Shown here: positions 12,345 to 24,347 of the stretch, in pieces
Layout of the letters: every line of letters begins with the position of its first letter
Position numbering within the stretch: the stretch's first letter is position 1
From: Dichomitus squalens LYAD-421 SS1
Lineage: Eukaryota > Basidiomycota > Agaricomycetes > Polyporales > Polyporaceae
Assembly (NCBI RefSeq): GCF_000275845.1
Contig: NW_006766901.1
Span: 450,995-514,994, forward strand
Direction of reading: 5' to 3'
Length of the DNA stretch: 64,000 nt
Made by a program: the position numbers and the translations under genes
Notes under the pieces: generated by a model
Database searches by the model: none
Told to the model about the DNA's origin: nothing
Seen by the model: only the letters and a program-made list of their open reading frames with translations

Positions 12345-12890
12345 GGCTGTGAACGCCGCAAGACGATGGTCAGGAAAGGACTTGGTGGAAGGGGGATTGA
12401 GCGGGGTGCAAGGTCGGAGCGGACGTCGACCATGGCTTCATGGAGATGCGCGCCCGGGGGCGTTGAGTAAGGAGGCGCGTGATTACAAACTATCCATTCG
12501 TGAGCACGCGTCTGGGCCAGGAACTCGTGCAATGGCTGCGATGTTACAGATGCAGCGACTGCGGTAGGTATATGTATGTACGAACTTGAAACACATTGCC
12601 TGTGGACGACCTACCATGCATCGGCCGAGCGGAACAGACGGTGGATAAGAGCGTTGACTGCGACGAGGACGATTGGCGGAGGACGGATCGGCAGCAGCCG
12701 GAAGCAGGGCCGTGGCCAAAATTTATACGGCCAAGTACGGCCAAGTTGGGCGTGCAGCCAGCATCTCGTCCTCTTCCACCACCACCCCCACCTAGCGCCC
12801 CCGCCGCTTCGACTCGGACAGGCCATCCAGTCGAGCCCATTAGATTCCTATATATTATCTCCTACGACCGACCGATAGATAATACCCCAG
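12345..12890. promoter_or_regulatory. divergent promoter region RIB3 / phosphate carrier
   Basis: This 546-bp interval separates two divergent starts and must hold both promoters. TATATATTA at 12849-12857 is about 34 bp upstream of the phosphate carrier ATG. A short direct repeat, two copies of CGGCCAAGT in tandem, lies at about 12727-12747. No coding sequence is supported here. Confidence 0.5.
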
Positions 12891-14395
12891 ATGGCTCACC
12901 TCGCACCCTCCGGAAAGTGGGACGCCAGGTGCGTTTCCTTCCCGCTTTGACGTGTCATCCGCACTCGACTCACCGTCGTCGTGCCCAAAGGTATCTTGGC
13001 CCCGTCCCTCACGATGCCAGCTACTACGCCAAGTGTATGCTTGGTGGTGCTCTTGCCTGCGGTTTCACCCACGCCGGCATCACGCCTCTCGACGTCACAA
13101 AATGTAACATGCAGGTACGTTCGTCTTGTCTCTCGCGTCGCCATTCAGTCTTGCTTTCTTCTCGCTGCAACGGTACATCCACACAATATGCTCTACCATG
13201 TTCTTGCGCTCTCGACTTATTCGACGAAAGAGGGCTCTGGTTGTTGTAATCGACCAAGGTTCCGGTGATTGGTGCGCGCGCGCTGGCAGTCCCCTTGGCC
13301 GGTTCCCGTGTCCCTCCATCACTGACACTGCATCCACCTGTCGCTCCGATCCGCTCGCCGATGCCACCCGCACTCGCGTGTCTTGTTCGCGCGGCCTTGT
13401 CCTGATGCTGTTGCCCTTGCGCGCATGTCCCCTCGCTGTCGCGTCGGAAACGTGGCGCAGCCGAGTCATAAGCGCCTGCCGTCCCGTATCGGCCCGCCTG
13501 TCTAGGATGCATGTCGCACCGTCCGACCAACGACGTTCATCTCCTCTCCGCACAGGTGTTCCCTGGCAAGTACAAGGGCCTCATCTCCGGTCTCCGCACC
13601 ATCGTCGCCGAGGAGGGCTCTCACGCCCTATGGAAGGGTGTCGGCCCCACCTTCGTCGGGTACTCCCTCCAGGGTCTCTTCAAGTACGGTCTCTACGAGG
13701 TCTTCAAGGACGCCTACTCGAACCTCGCCGGGGAGGAGGCCTCCGCCAAGTACAAGCCCGCCATCTGGCTCGCCGGCTCCGCCTCTGCCGAGGTCTTCGC
13801 CGACATCGCGCTCTGCCCGCTCGAAATGACCAAGGTCAAGATCCAGACGAGCACCCCGGGGACGTTCCCCGTGCCCTTCCTCGCCGCCCTCCGCGAGATG
13901 AGCCGCCTGAAGGCCGAGACGCGCTATCCCTTCGGCTCGCTCGTCCCTCTGTGGTCGCGTCAGGTACGTTCCTCGTGTTCTCGAGAAGCGCGCGGCTGAC
14001 GTCACCCCGCACGCGCGCAGATCCCGTACACGATGGCGAAGTTCTTCTTCTTCGAGTACATCGTCGGCCTCTTCTACACGCACGTGTTCACCGCGCCGAA
14101 GGAGACGTACGGCAAGGTGACGCAGCTCGGCGTGACGTTCGCGTCGGGCTACATCGCCGGCGTCGTCTGCGCCGTCGTCTCGCACCCCGCGGACTCGGTC
14201 GTCTCGCTCATGGGCAAGCCCGAGAACCGCGGCAAGGCGCTCGGCCAGATCGCGTCCGAGACCGGCATCGTCTCGCTCGCCACCAAGGGCCTCGGCACGC
14301 GCGTGCTCATGATCGGTACCCTTACCGGCTTCCAGTGGTGGATCTACGACTCGTTCAAGACCGCGATGGGCCTCGGCACGACTGGCGGCAAGTAA
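12891..14395 (+). CDS. mitochondrial phosphate carrier (SLC25A3 / PIC2-MIR1 class)
   Basis: Four exons (12891-12928, 12991-13114, 13556-13963, 14021-14395) give 314 residues, the normal size for this family. Three mitochondrial-carrier repeats are visible, with PLDVTK (residues 45-50), PLEMTK and the diverged third HPADSV that marks phosphate carriers. [19 protein letters not shown] and [14 protein letters not shown] are further carrier-family landmarks. The protein should import phosphate with protons across the inner mitochondrial membrane; some members of this subgroup also carry copper, which I cannot decide. The first exon is only 38 bp. Intron 2 is 441 bp, far longer than any other intron in nearby housekeeping genes. 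Confidence 0.94.
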
Positions 14396-14948
14396 GCGTC
14401 GGCACGAGGGAGCGGGAAGATGGTGTGTGTGGAGCGGTGGGGGGAGACGTGCAGAAGCGTGCGGGACGGACGGCGCGGTACGCGTTGTGGCTGCGGTCGA
14501 TACGATACGTTCTTCTGTTATCCTATGTCGGTGCCCGCTTCTCCCTGTCAATAGAGTATCACGGACATACCCTACCTCTTCGGTGTGCTGAGGGATACGT
14601 AAGATGCGACAGACAATCATTGAACTCGGAGGAAGCCGTGCAGAGGTCACCGTCGAAGATGCAATCCGCGGGCCTATTAGAATCACAACAGTGTAGTAGC
14701 AGAGCAGAGGAGGCCTGTCAGAGCAGCCCAAGCACGATCGATTTCGATACAAATCCCAGAGCAACACGCAGAGAGAGCACAGCGACAAACGAGACTACTA
14801 CACCACAAGCGGGCGCGACGGGGCTACAAATACAAGGTCCGGAGACCGAGCGTCCACGACGTCCTACGACCGTTAAGGTCGATCAACTACACTACTAAAA
14901 CTATGAGAAACAGCCAAACAAACAAACAAACAACAGAGGCAGAGGAAG
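14396..14948. other. intergenic between convergent genes
   Basis: About 550 bp between the phosphate carrier stop and the stop of the large minus-strand gene. It contains no supported coding sequence and should hold both 3' ends. Confidence 0.45.
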
Positions 14949-17900
14949 CTAAAACACCAAGTCCACGAGGAGGGCCACGCCGAAGGCGGCCAACGTGAGG
15001 AGGGGGCGCCGAGTGCTGTAGCCCTCAAAGGGCAACAGCGGCTCCGGCGACTCCTCTGGCTCCTCTCGCGCAGCCTCGCGCTCGGCGGCCAGGTCCGCCG
15101 CTGCCAACTCCTCCCGGAGGTCCTGCGGCAGGTATGTGGGGATCCACCGCTTGCGGGGTGACGTCGCTTCGTGGGGAGCGTCCGCGGGAGCACGAGCTCG
15201 GGGGCGGCGCGGTGGTGGAGCCTCGGAGTCGGACGCGGACGAGGAGGACTCGGACTCGGGAGGCGGAGGCGGAGGGGGAGGACGGGCCTTCTTGGCCTTC
15301 GCCGGGCTCTTCTTGCTCTTGCTCGTGGGCACTGTCTGCACCTTCTTGTGCTTGAACTCGCGCGTCGGTGGGGCGGGCGGGGCGGGCTCTGGGGGAGCTG
15401 GAGGAGACGGAGGCCGAGAGCGCGGCGGGTGGACGGTGACGGACGACTCTGACGCTGACGACGTCGAGGTCGTCGACGGGGCGCGGAACCGCCGGCGCGG
15501 GCGTGCGGGCTGCAAGGGACGGTTTCGTCAGTCCGAGGAACTGTGGGGAGGAGAGGCGGAGGTGTTCACGTACCTTATGGCGCGGCTCGTCGTCCGGCGG
15601 GAAGTAGCGGCGGAGGTGTTCACTGAGACTGCGGCACGGCGCGAAGGGCGGGAGTTCGTCCAGGCGTGCAAACCTATCGTTAGTGTTCGCGATCCGATGC
15701 GGGTTTCGTCTCCACCGTGTCGGTGGGGGAGTGTCTGGGGGAGGGGCGACTGCGTGGGACGCGGTGGTCGTTGCTTTGACAGGAACCTCGGTGCTTGCGG
15801 TAGGGACTGCCAAGTCCGCAGCGGGTGCAGCCGTGATCGCTGCTGGTGAGACCTCAGATTCAGGAGGAGGAAGGCTGACCAAGGCCTCAGAGCAGAGGTC
15901 GGAAACACGGATAACTTCACCCCGTTCCTCGGAGAAGGTGGTGGTGGGCGATAGCCTCCCGGCTTCAGCGTCGCAATATCCGTGTGCACGCGCGAACAGG
16001 CCGGAGTTCTCTCCAGCTGGCTGATAGGCCGAAGCAGAGAAAGACGTCTCCGCCTGGGCACCGGACTCACACTGTGGTTGGGTATGTACCATTGCCCCTC
16101 CCTGAACGTCCGACTCCAGTTCAAGCGGCCGACTCTGGAGTGCTGCCTCCGTGTTCGCTGTGTCATCGAAAGCGTTCTCAGATCCTGGGTCTTCTGGTAC
16201 TTCCTCGCTCGAATCTTCTCCACTTGGAGTAGGAGGAATAACAACGTTTGCATCGACGTCGAGCAGCCAGACGTGGTCCTCTTTCATGGGGATGGAGACG
16301 TCGGCAGGGAAGGAGGCGTCAGATGCCTGAAGCGAGTCCGCATCCAGAGATCCAGCGAATGCAGTTATGGCGAAGTGAGGGTCATGGGGAGCAGCGGCTG
16401 GGACGTCGCAATACGAGATGAGATCCTGCCCGCTGTTGAGAGTGCCGACAGAATGAGGCTCAGAGGCTGTAGTAAATCCAAAGTCGATCAAATCAGAGAC
16501 TCCCTCATCCATCGCGCTTCCGGTATGCGCTAGGATCTCCTGCCATACAGCTTCATCGAAAAGGAAGGACGATGGTGGATCGCGGGTGTCGACACCAAAC
16601 GCATGCTCGAGATCAGCAAGGGCTTCGGCCATTTCCGCTGCCATGACTTCAGCCAGATGGGCGTCGTCGGTGGTGGAAGGTGGGAACGGAGACCGAGCGG
16701 TTTGCGATGTTTGAGCGTCGCTAGGAGAGGGCAACGTTGATTTCTGCACAGGGAATGCCTGCGGACCAACGTCAGAAGGGCGATCTTCGGCGGGATCCCA
16801 CGCTGCAGCGATCTCTTTATCATCGTGGGTTTCCGCCAGAAGCACGTCGCCATACAGTCCTGATGTCGGCGGAGGAGTTGAACGAGCGACATCCGATGGT
16901 GGTCTCATCTGCTCGCGGTTGGAAGACTCGATAGGGAAATCGGATGAAGATCTCCCTGCTGTCTCCTGTGTTGGCTGGCTCCTGCATGATCGAACATCAT
17001 GTCAGCGATCAATCTAGCAGTGTTTCTTGCGGCACTTACTGCTGGATTGATGGGGCTGACCGGCGCTCCGAGCCTGGCGTCGTAAATTGACGGCTGCCAG
17101 AGCCGGAAGGCCGTTGGGTGTGACTGTCTCCTGAGAAGCTGGCGAGGTTGAAGATCAACGTCTCGGGGTCGAGTGCACGAGCAATGTCTTGGGCCGCTGA
17201 ATCAGTTGACATCGTGGTCTGCGTTTCCACCAGAGTATCAGACGTGTCCTTCGCTTTGCCTTTGCCCTTGTCAGGCCGTGAAACGATGGTCTCCGCAACT
17301 TCAGGTTCAGAATTGCGGACAAAGCTCTCGATATCATCTCCCGGAGCTTGAGTCTGAGGTCGATACGAGGGCCCAGTTTCATTCCGAAGGGCAGAATGAG
17401 CTCGTTGTCCTTTGGTCGCTTGATCTTCGTCCGGAGGTTGAAGATCTTGTCTGGGAGTTACCTCGACATCAGCACCGCACATCAACGAGCATGGGAGTGA
17501 ACTCACTGGGACGGACCGGACGTGCGCGTAGCAGACGCAGACGCAGACTCAGTCGATTGACTAGTCAGGACTTGTGCAGAGATCGACTGAATGAGCTTCC
17601 TGCGCGCCTCGTCCTGTTTCATTTGAGCCTCCCTGCGTCGAAGCCTGGCGGCTTGTGCTGCTTCTCCGCTAGGGCGATTCTCAGTGGAAACGCAAGCTGC
17701 ATTTGCGAGCAATCGAAGGTTGTAGGCGGATCCCGCTCCGTTGTAATCTGCCACGACCGGAAGGATCTGGGGACCACCGGATCCGCTGGATGGTTCAGAA
17801 CACTGAGTGGGGATTGTGGGAGCTCCAGAGTTCGACGAAGAGGAAGCTGCAGAAACTGTTGGAGGAGTTGCAGTGACCAGCAAATGGGGCGATTCCTCGA

Positions 17901-20900
17901 CAGACACAGCTTCGGGCGCAGGAGCGGGTGAGGGTTTTGCTGCTACCGGACGCTTGGTCGGGTTAATGAGTGCAGACTCGTCATACTCGTTGCTTTCTTC
18001 CTCGCCTTCTTCGTCCCCTTCTTCCTCGGAAGTCTCCTCATCCTCCTCAGGGGTATAGTCATCGTCTTCGCCTTCGTCATAATCCTCATCGTTATAGAGG
18101 TCGCCGTAGTATTGCTGAATCTCCAGCTCGTCGTCCGTCTTCCCGAGCGATACAGCATCTTCATCATCTTCGTCCTCACCCTGCGCATCCTGCTGATCAT
18201 TGTCTTTGTCCTGAGCGACTGTGAACTCGTTGAGATCACCGACTCTTTTGGGACGCCCTTCGGGAGGACCGCTAAAGCCGTTAGAGGCGACGACCCGCTC
18301 TGGACCTGCCTGCGCAACAACGGGCGCAGGGACTTCTGGAAGGGCTTTCGCAGGCGCATCCTGCTCGACGGGCAGGGGACTTGATGGAGGAACACCTTCA
18401 TCGTTAGTGTCGGGAATGGCGACTGGCTCCCACTCTGTCTCGTCGTCAGTCTCTTCTGCTTCGTCCAAGGGCGGGTTGTTGATGACGGCAGGTTCGGCGG
18501 GGGCGGCAACAGGTTCAAGATCGTTCTCAGACGTTGGCGACACTGCGATAGACTTGTTGTACTTCATCACGATACTCTGCTTCATTGAAGCAGAGGGCGT
18601 CTGGGCCGAGGTGGAGGTGGGGACATCAAAGAACAAGGATGATTGGGGAGGATTCACTGAATCCTTCGCAAGCGGCTGTTCCTCCTCGACAGGAGTCGGT
18701 GGTGGTGAAGGCGCAGTAACTTGGATGACGATCGCGGACATGTCGCAGTCCACCTGGCTGTCGAAAGCGGGGGACACGGTCCAGCCATTGCCGTCCATCT
18801 CGATGTCTTCCATGGGAATCCTCCCAGGAGACGGATCGATGGTCATGGCCTCGGACGCATGGAGTGAAGGCGGCTCGGCAATGTGGCGTCTGCGACGAGC
18901 CTGCAGACGGACACGCTGCACCATATGCTGGGCAGCGCGGTGGGCACGACGTTGCCTACGCTGCACGTCCAGCAACAAGCGTCCGCCGGGAGAGGCATTA
19001 ATGCTCACATCGTGTCTCCGCAACTTGCTGATCGCCTCACGAACAGACTGAACGCCGAGCTCGGCGCAAATGTGAGCGCAGACCTTCACATGACGCGGCT
19101 GGATAGCTGTGAGACTGCGTAAGAAACGACGGAGAGGCGGAGCACGGATCTTGAGCCGTGGCTCTATGGCAGCTATTTGAAGCAATCGCATCGCAGCTCG
19201 TTGGTGACCGTAAGGGCGGCGGCGGCGGCGGTCGTGGCGCCCGAGGTGTGGCACCTTGATGTCGACTCTCATGTCGGAGCTTGCGGCGGTATCCATGTCG
19301 ACATCATGCGATTGTATGACGTTGTCTGTATGGCTGGCGAGCTGCGGGACTGCGATACATTGGGGAATGCTGATGGGATTGGCGACGAACGGCTGGCAGA
19401 ATGACGACGACGAACTAGCGGACCAAGATGACGTCGACGGAAGTGGGGGAGCTGACGACCAGGATGGCGCAGATGCCCAGGAGGAGATGGACGTGGTAGA
19501 AGGTGACGCCGACGTCCAGGCAGATATCGATGGTGCGAAGACGGGTGCAGGTGACCAGGAAGATACCGGGGGTGGCTTGAACGACGCAGACGCCATAAAA
19601 GTGGGTGGCGATGACGCGAACGCTGAATGGAATTGGGGAGTTTGCGGTGTGGCGGTAGGCCAAGCCATTTGATATAGCTGCTCGTCTTGAGCAACGACAG
19701 CGGCGATGCTAGAGGAGGGAGGGAGGGAAGGCTATTGGACGGCGCGGACGAACGTCAGGTACTGATAAAGCGCTCCGATGATGGCACAGAACAAAACGAA
19801 CATACCTGGGCTGGGGTTTCCGAGTCAACGAAGGTCTCGGACAGCGCCCGCGCCGGCGGAGTTGACGATCTCCGGGATGTTGCTCCTGCATTCTCTGTGG
19901 AGGGAGCGGCACCATCCACGTCGTCCTGGCCCTTTCCCTTGCTACATCCTGAATTCAAACGGTAATCCTCCTCGTCCTCATCGTCAAGCCCTCCGAATAT
20001 CGCTTCATAGTCCGGATGCTTGGAGGACTCAGCTTCTAGGTTACTAGACTCAGCTTCGGGTGGGACGGGTGGCGTCCACGGATACGGTGACTCTTCGGGA
20101 CTAGAATCGCGATGATAGCCTGAACTCAACGCAGGGGTGGACGCGGTAGGAGTATCGTGCAGCTGGAGGGCGTCTCGAGAATCGGACTGTGGCGGCTTAC
20201 GATCAAAGCCGTTCTCGAGGAGCAAGTGCGGGCTCCGAGCCGCCATTTCGCTCTCTAAGTCGTCGAGGAACGATTCTGCCGCCGCTCGTTGTTCTGGGGT
20301 AGGCTCGTCCGCCACAACTACGAAGCCTTGCGCATCGACTGGTCGAACGATGTCCTCGGTTCCATTGTCTTCTGCTTCTGTGGAGGCCTCATCTTCATCG
20401 TCAGTATCGAGGTTCTCCTCGTAGCACCCCAGGTTGGGACGGTAGACACGTCGATGGAGCTTGGACACCCGACGATGCGAGGAGACCTCGACCTGTTCCG
20501 TACCAAGACGTTTGATGACACTTCCGGTATCCATAGCGAGGTATGAGGTCATGCCTTCATAGGGCAGGATGGCAATCTCTATGGGCGCCGGCGAATTAGG
20601 ACGAGTGGGGACCAACGAGCTGTCATCGTGCTCAAGTAATGGAACCGATGGCGCCGACGGATGTGATGTGGGAGGCGGATTATACGGTTCGTACGCCTCC
20701 GGTACACGTTGATGCTCTGAGCCGATGAGGGGGGGAGAGGGGATATAGGGGTAGAGGTCGTATTGGCTCGGGAGTGGGGGGGAATTGGGGCGACGCGCCG
20801 GGGGAAGAGGTCGCAAGGGCGAGGGAGAGTGGATGGGTAGAACTCGCTCGAACCTCACTGTCTTCACTGATTTCTTCACCCTTGACCTCCCTGTCTGCAA

Positions 20901-21645
20901 GGTCGGATATGGAGTCGCTCGGTGACCCAACTTTTCCGTACGCCGGACGCTTGAAGGCGAGCTGAAGTTCATGAGTTAGCGAAAGGTTATCATGAATAAA
21001 AACGGTAGATCAATACGAACGGATCAGCAGGAAGATCTGTTGACTCATGCAGCAACGATGTGGAGCCAAAGGCCGCGGCTAGGTCGTCGAGGTCGTCGTC
21101 GCGATCAGCCATGAACGATGGTGCAGAGTTTGCCTCCTTGCGGATGCTGCGCACTATGGACTTTCTGCGGTTGGATTTTGACTTCCGGGCCTTCCAAGGT
21201 TGCGCTGCAAGCTCAAACCGGAGAATCATCTGCTCCAAGTCCTCCAACTGCTGCCGCACCGCCTCACGCTCAGCCGCTTCTTCATCTGACAATGTGCTGG
21301 CTCTGAATAACAGTCTAGAGGTCAGTGCACGAGTGCACGTGAAAACAGGAACGCCTACGTCGCAGAGATGAACTCTTGCTCCTCGAACTTAGGGATTGCC
21401 ACGCCATTGCGCTTGAGCTTGATCGACCTTCCGGAGACTCTGACTTGCCCGTAGGCAGTGTTCTGGACGCGCTCCGACGCGTCCGACTCGACGTCGGCTT
21501 GAGTGGCGTCGGCGTCTTCTGGCGTTGCAGGAGGTGGCGAGACAATCAGCGGACCAGAGAGAGACAGGCTCGGGTGAGCGTAAGATGCAAGAGTATTGTT
21601 GTACTGACATACCGTAGGGGGTCGTGGTAGGAAAGGAGGAGTCAT
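14949..21645 (-). CDS. very large disordered protein with C-terminal membrane anchor
   Basis: Seven exons chain in phase: 21645-21359, 21302-21021, 20961-19806, 19677-17507, 17450-17040, 16981-15574 and 15509-14949, for about 2,091 residues. I do not recognise the family. Most of the protein is Pro/Ser/Glu-rich and probably disordered. Visible landmarks are a coiled-coil-like REAVRQQLEDLEQMILRF near the N-terminus, a KSVKTVRFERVLP motif, a strongly basic patch in exon 4 (HDRRRRRPYGHQRAAMRLL and following), an acidic run (DEEDEETSEEEGDEE type) and a second helical stretch, RLRRREAQMKQDEARRKL. The C-terminus is proline-rich, then charged, then ends with one hydrophobic segment, LLTLAAFGVALLVDLVF, at the very end, which suggests a tail anchor. 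The start and the 128-bp third intron are the least certain joins. It may be two or more genes. Confidence 0.55.
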
Positions 21646-22940
21646 GCAATGTACGGTCCATGTTCGTTCGCACTGTGGCGGGTGTGTGGTTGGTTCCGAG
21701 TCGTGTCGAGGAGGCGAACGCGACCGCAAGCAGGTTAGTGAGGGGAGGTTTCCAATAAATTGGCGCACAGGTCTTGACGCGTCGCGCTCGTCGTGAAAGT
21801 GGATGGGGAGGATGGGGAGGAGATGGGGGAAGTGGTGGCGGGAGGAGAAGTGCGCATACACGGGCACCTACTCCGGGCTCGGCTAGGAGGGCGGTCACGG
21901 TCCGGGGGACTTTGGTGGCAGTGGCGTGCACCTCCGTTACCAGACTGCTTGCATCCACATAGACTGACGATCAGGGTATTCGCCGAACTTCCATCGCCTG
22001 CCTTCTGCAGAACGAGGGTGCGCCTGGAGCGGACGCATTTGTTCCCGCGGTCGACGTGCCAACTCGTCACCAAAAGAGAATCCTTGTGCACACTGGCATA
22101 CTCCGTGGGCATAGATTTGTCGACGCGCATGGATAGCGTGGCCGTTTCTGGGGTGCGTGGACCTGGGCGGTTGCCGGGCTTGCACAATAGCGCACGAAGA
22201 GAGACCCAAGTGGTCAGTGCCTTGTCCTTCGCTAATGAGGCTCAGCACAGCCACACATCCGATTCGCTTAGACGACTCCGGCAATCTCCGCCCTTCCTCT
22301 TCATGAGTATATTCATCCTCTTTCGCAAGACGAAGTCTGCACCGTGCGCGACAGAAGTGAAAGCCTGCCATAGAGTACATATTCTGTGGAGTGTTAAGGC
22401 ACTCGAGGAGAGGACAGAAGTACTTACCTGTGGTAGTGCTATCTCCACGGGCGCGCACTAAGAGCCTCGCGGACGGATGAATAGATCTTTGTGGTAAGGG
22501 CTCCTGCCTTCCTGGGATTGAAGTCCGCTAACTCACTTCGGCGCAACACATGTGTCTTCGGAACATCGAGAGAAGACGCCATTCATCATACGCACCTACG
22601 ATTGTTGCTTCCCCTACCTATGAGAATATTGATGACCGTGCCCATGGGCGGCGGATCGATGTGCTCCAACGACGCGAAGGATGATGAGAAAGGATGCTGA
22701 TTACGCAATTGTAAGTACGCACGTTGGTGTTGGAGCAGAACCAAATAAAGCTAACGATACAGTGACAACGTACTACCTGCGATCTCCAGATACAAGAACA
22801 GAAAGAGAGAAGATACCGGAGGACGCATCGTGGCTCTCGAAGCTCACGCTCGCGATCTCCGCAAACCACGATTCATCAACCAACCTCCGGCGTGCGCGCG
22901 GCCGCGCGCGTTCTCCTTTTCGAGCAGGCGGGAGCAACAC
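21646..22940. other. intergenic, nothing recognised
   Basis: About 1.3 kb upstream of the large minus-strand gene and downstream of the secreted protein gene. Open frames on both strands lack family resemblance. Part of it may be the long 5' region or extra 5' exons of the large gene. Confidence 0.4.
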
Positions 22941-24151
22941 TCAGTCGCTGCCAGTAATACCGCCCGTCGCTCCAGGAGCTGCGATACGCGCCGCGGCGTC
23001 GTCCTGGGTCGTGCACGCGAGCGACGTCCCAGGCTTGTTGACGAGCGGGAGCGCGAAGCACTGCGTAGTCGCCGCGCAGCCCATGTTGATGAATTTGCCC
23101 CCCACGCACATCGCGAAACCGCCGTCGATGCACGCCTGGTCGCCCTCGTTACACGTCGAATCCGCGGAGAGCGTTACGAACTGTGCGTTCAGCTTCTGTG
23201 CGTCGAGGGCGTTTTGGAGCTGGAAGTCTGAAGATGACGAGGATGAGGACGCGCTGGATGTGGCGGACGCGGCGGCGGAGGTAGTCGTGGCGGCGGCTTC
23301 AGTGCTGGACGCGGCAGCCGCAGTGCTCGTAGCAGCTTCAGCGCTGGTAGTTGCGGCCTTCGTGGACGATGCAACAGGAGATGCCGAGCTCCCAGAGTTC
23401 GAGGCGGAGCCGGAGCTGCTGGGGATGTTTTGAAGACCAGGATCCTGAGTGATACTGGTGAGTTGGCTGCCGTCAGCAATGGGCCCAGTGGGATTCGCGG
23501 GGCAGGAACCAAGGGGGGAGAGCGGCGCGGAGAGGCCGAAGGGAATGGTGCCCGCTGAGCCGAGCGCGACGCCACCGACGAACGTCTGCTGGTCCGCGCC
23601 CTTGTACTGGCACTGGAAGAGGCCGTTGAGCTCCGAATTCTTGGGATCCTTCTGGCAATATGGGACTGCCTGCGAGTTCGGCTGTTTGAATAATATCAAT
23701 ATTTAAGTCGCGAAGGGGTCGATGAGGGACGTACCGTATTGCGCGGTTGCTGAACGAAGACCTGAGTGAGCTTGATCATGTCCGCGTCGTTATCGAGCGT
23801 CTTCGCAAGGTCGATCATCGCGTCCGCTGAGTCCTGTTGGTCACAGGGACCAGCGGCAGCGAGCAGCGTGGTGAACGCCGTCACTGAGAGGGGATTGCAT
23901 TGTTCGGCACCACCAGCCGCGAGCTGCCCAAATTCCAATCAATGTCAACATTCGTTCGCACGGTTCGAAATATGCCAAGTTGCTGCTGAGGAGTAAACAC
24001 AAGCGATCAGGCCACTTACACAAGCATTCTCCCAGAGAGAGGTCGAGTCAGCAATGACTTGCGCGATGCGCTTGTTGAGGAGAGGCGCGCCCTGTGCGTG
24101 CATGACGAGGGCAGAGAAGGAGAGAAGGAAAGCTGAAGTGAGCTGAACCAT
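22941..24151 (-). CDS. secreted protein with CBM19-like C-terminal domain
   Basis: Three exons (24151-24020, 23923-23735, 23681-22941) give 353 residues. The N-terminus is a clear signal peptide (MVQLTSAFLLSFSALVMHAQG). The next ~165 residues are an unrecognised extracellular region with paired cysteines (ENACLAAGG...CNPLS, GPCDQQDS, YCQKDPKN, FQCQYKG). A long Ser/Ala/Thr linker follows, probably O-glycosylated. The last ~60 residues hold a six-cysteine module (CNEGDQACIDGGFAMCVGG, GCAATTQCFALPLVNK) that resembles the CBM19 chitin-binding type. It is probably a cell-wall or secreted carbohydrate-binding protein. No catalytic domain is recognised. The CBM19 label is from memory of the pattern, not a search. 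Confidence 0.8.
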
Positions 24152-24340
24152 CGTGAAGTTGAATAGTGCTAGTGGAAGGCTAGATCGCGTCTGGGCCTAG
24201 AAGGGAGCGTCGAGCTATGCAAGCAGAAAAACGATCAACGAGAGGAAGACTAGGGTCGGAGCACTGCTCGAGCCGGAAGGGTGAACTGAACACTTGAGAG
24301 GGAGAGGAGTGGAGAACAAGCATCGCACTGGTATTGCGGT

Positions 24341-24347
24341 TTATATA
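24341..24347 (-). promoter_or_regulatory. TATA-like element of secreted protein gene
   Basis: On the minus strand TATATAA lies about 190 bp upstream of the ATG at 24151. The spacing is long but compatible with a fungal leader. Confidence 0.3.

Noticed and set aside
12727..12747. tandem CGGCCAAGT pair as a regulator site
   Set aside because: Only two short copies; not enough to claim an operator, so it is only mentioned in the promoter entry.
13126..14898. 590-codon plus-strand open frame
   Set aside because: It overlaps the phosphate carrier exons in another frame and is arginine/serine-rich, a shadow of GC-rich coding sequence.
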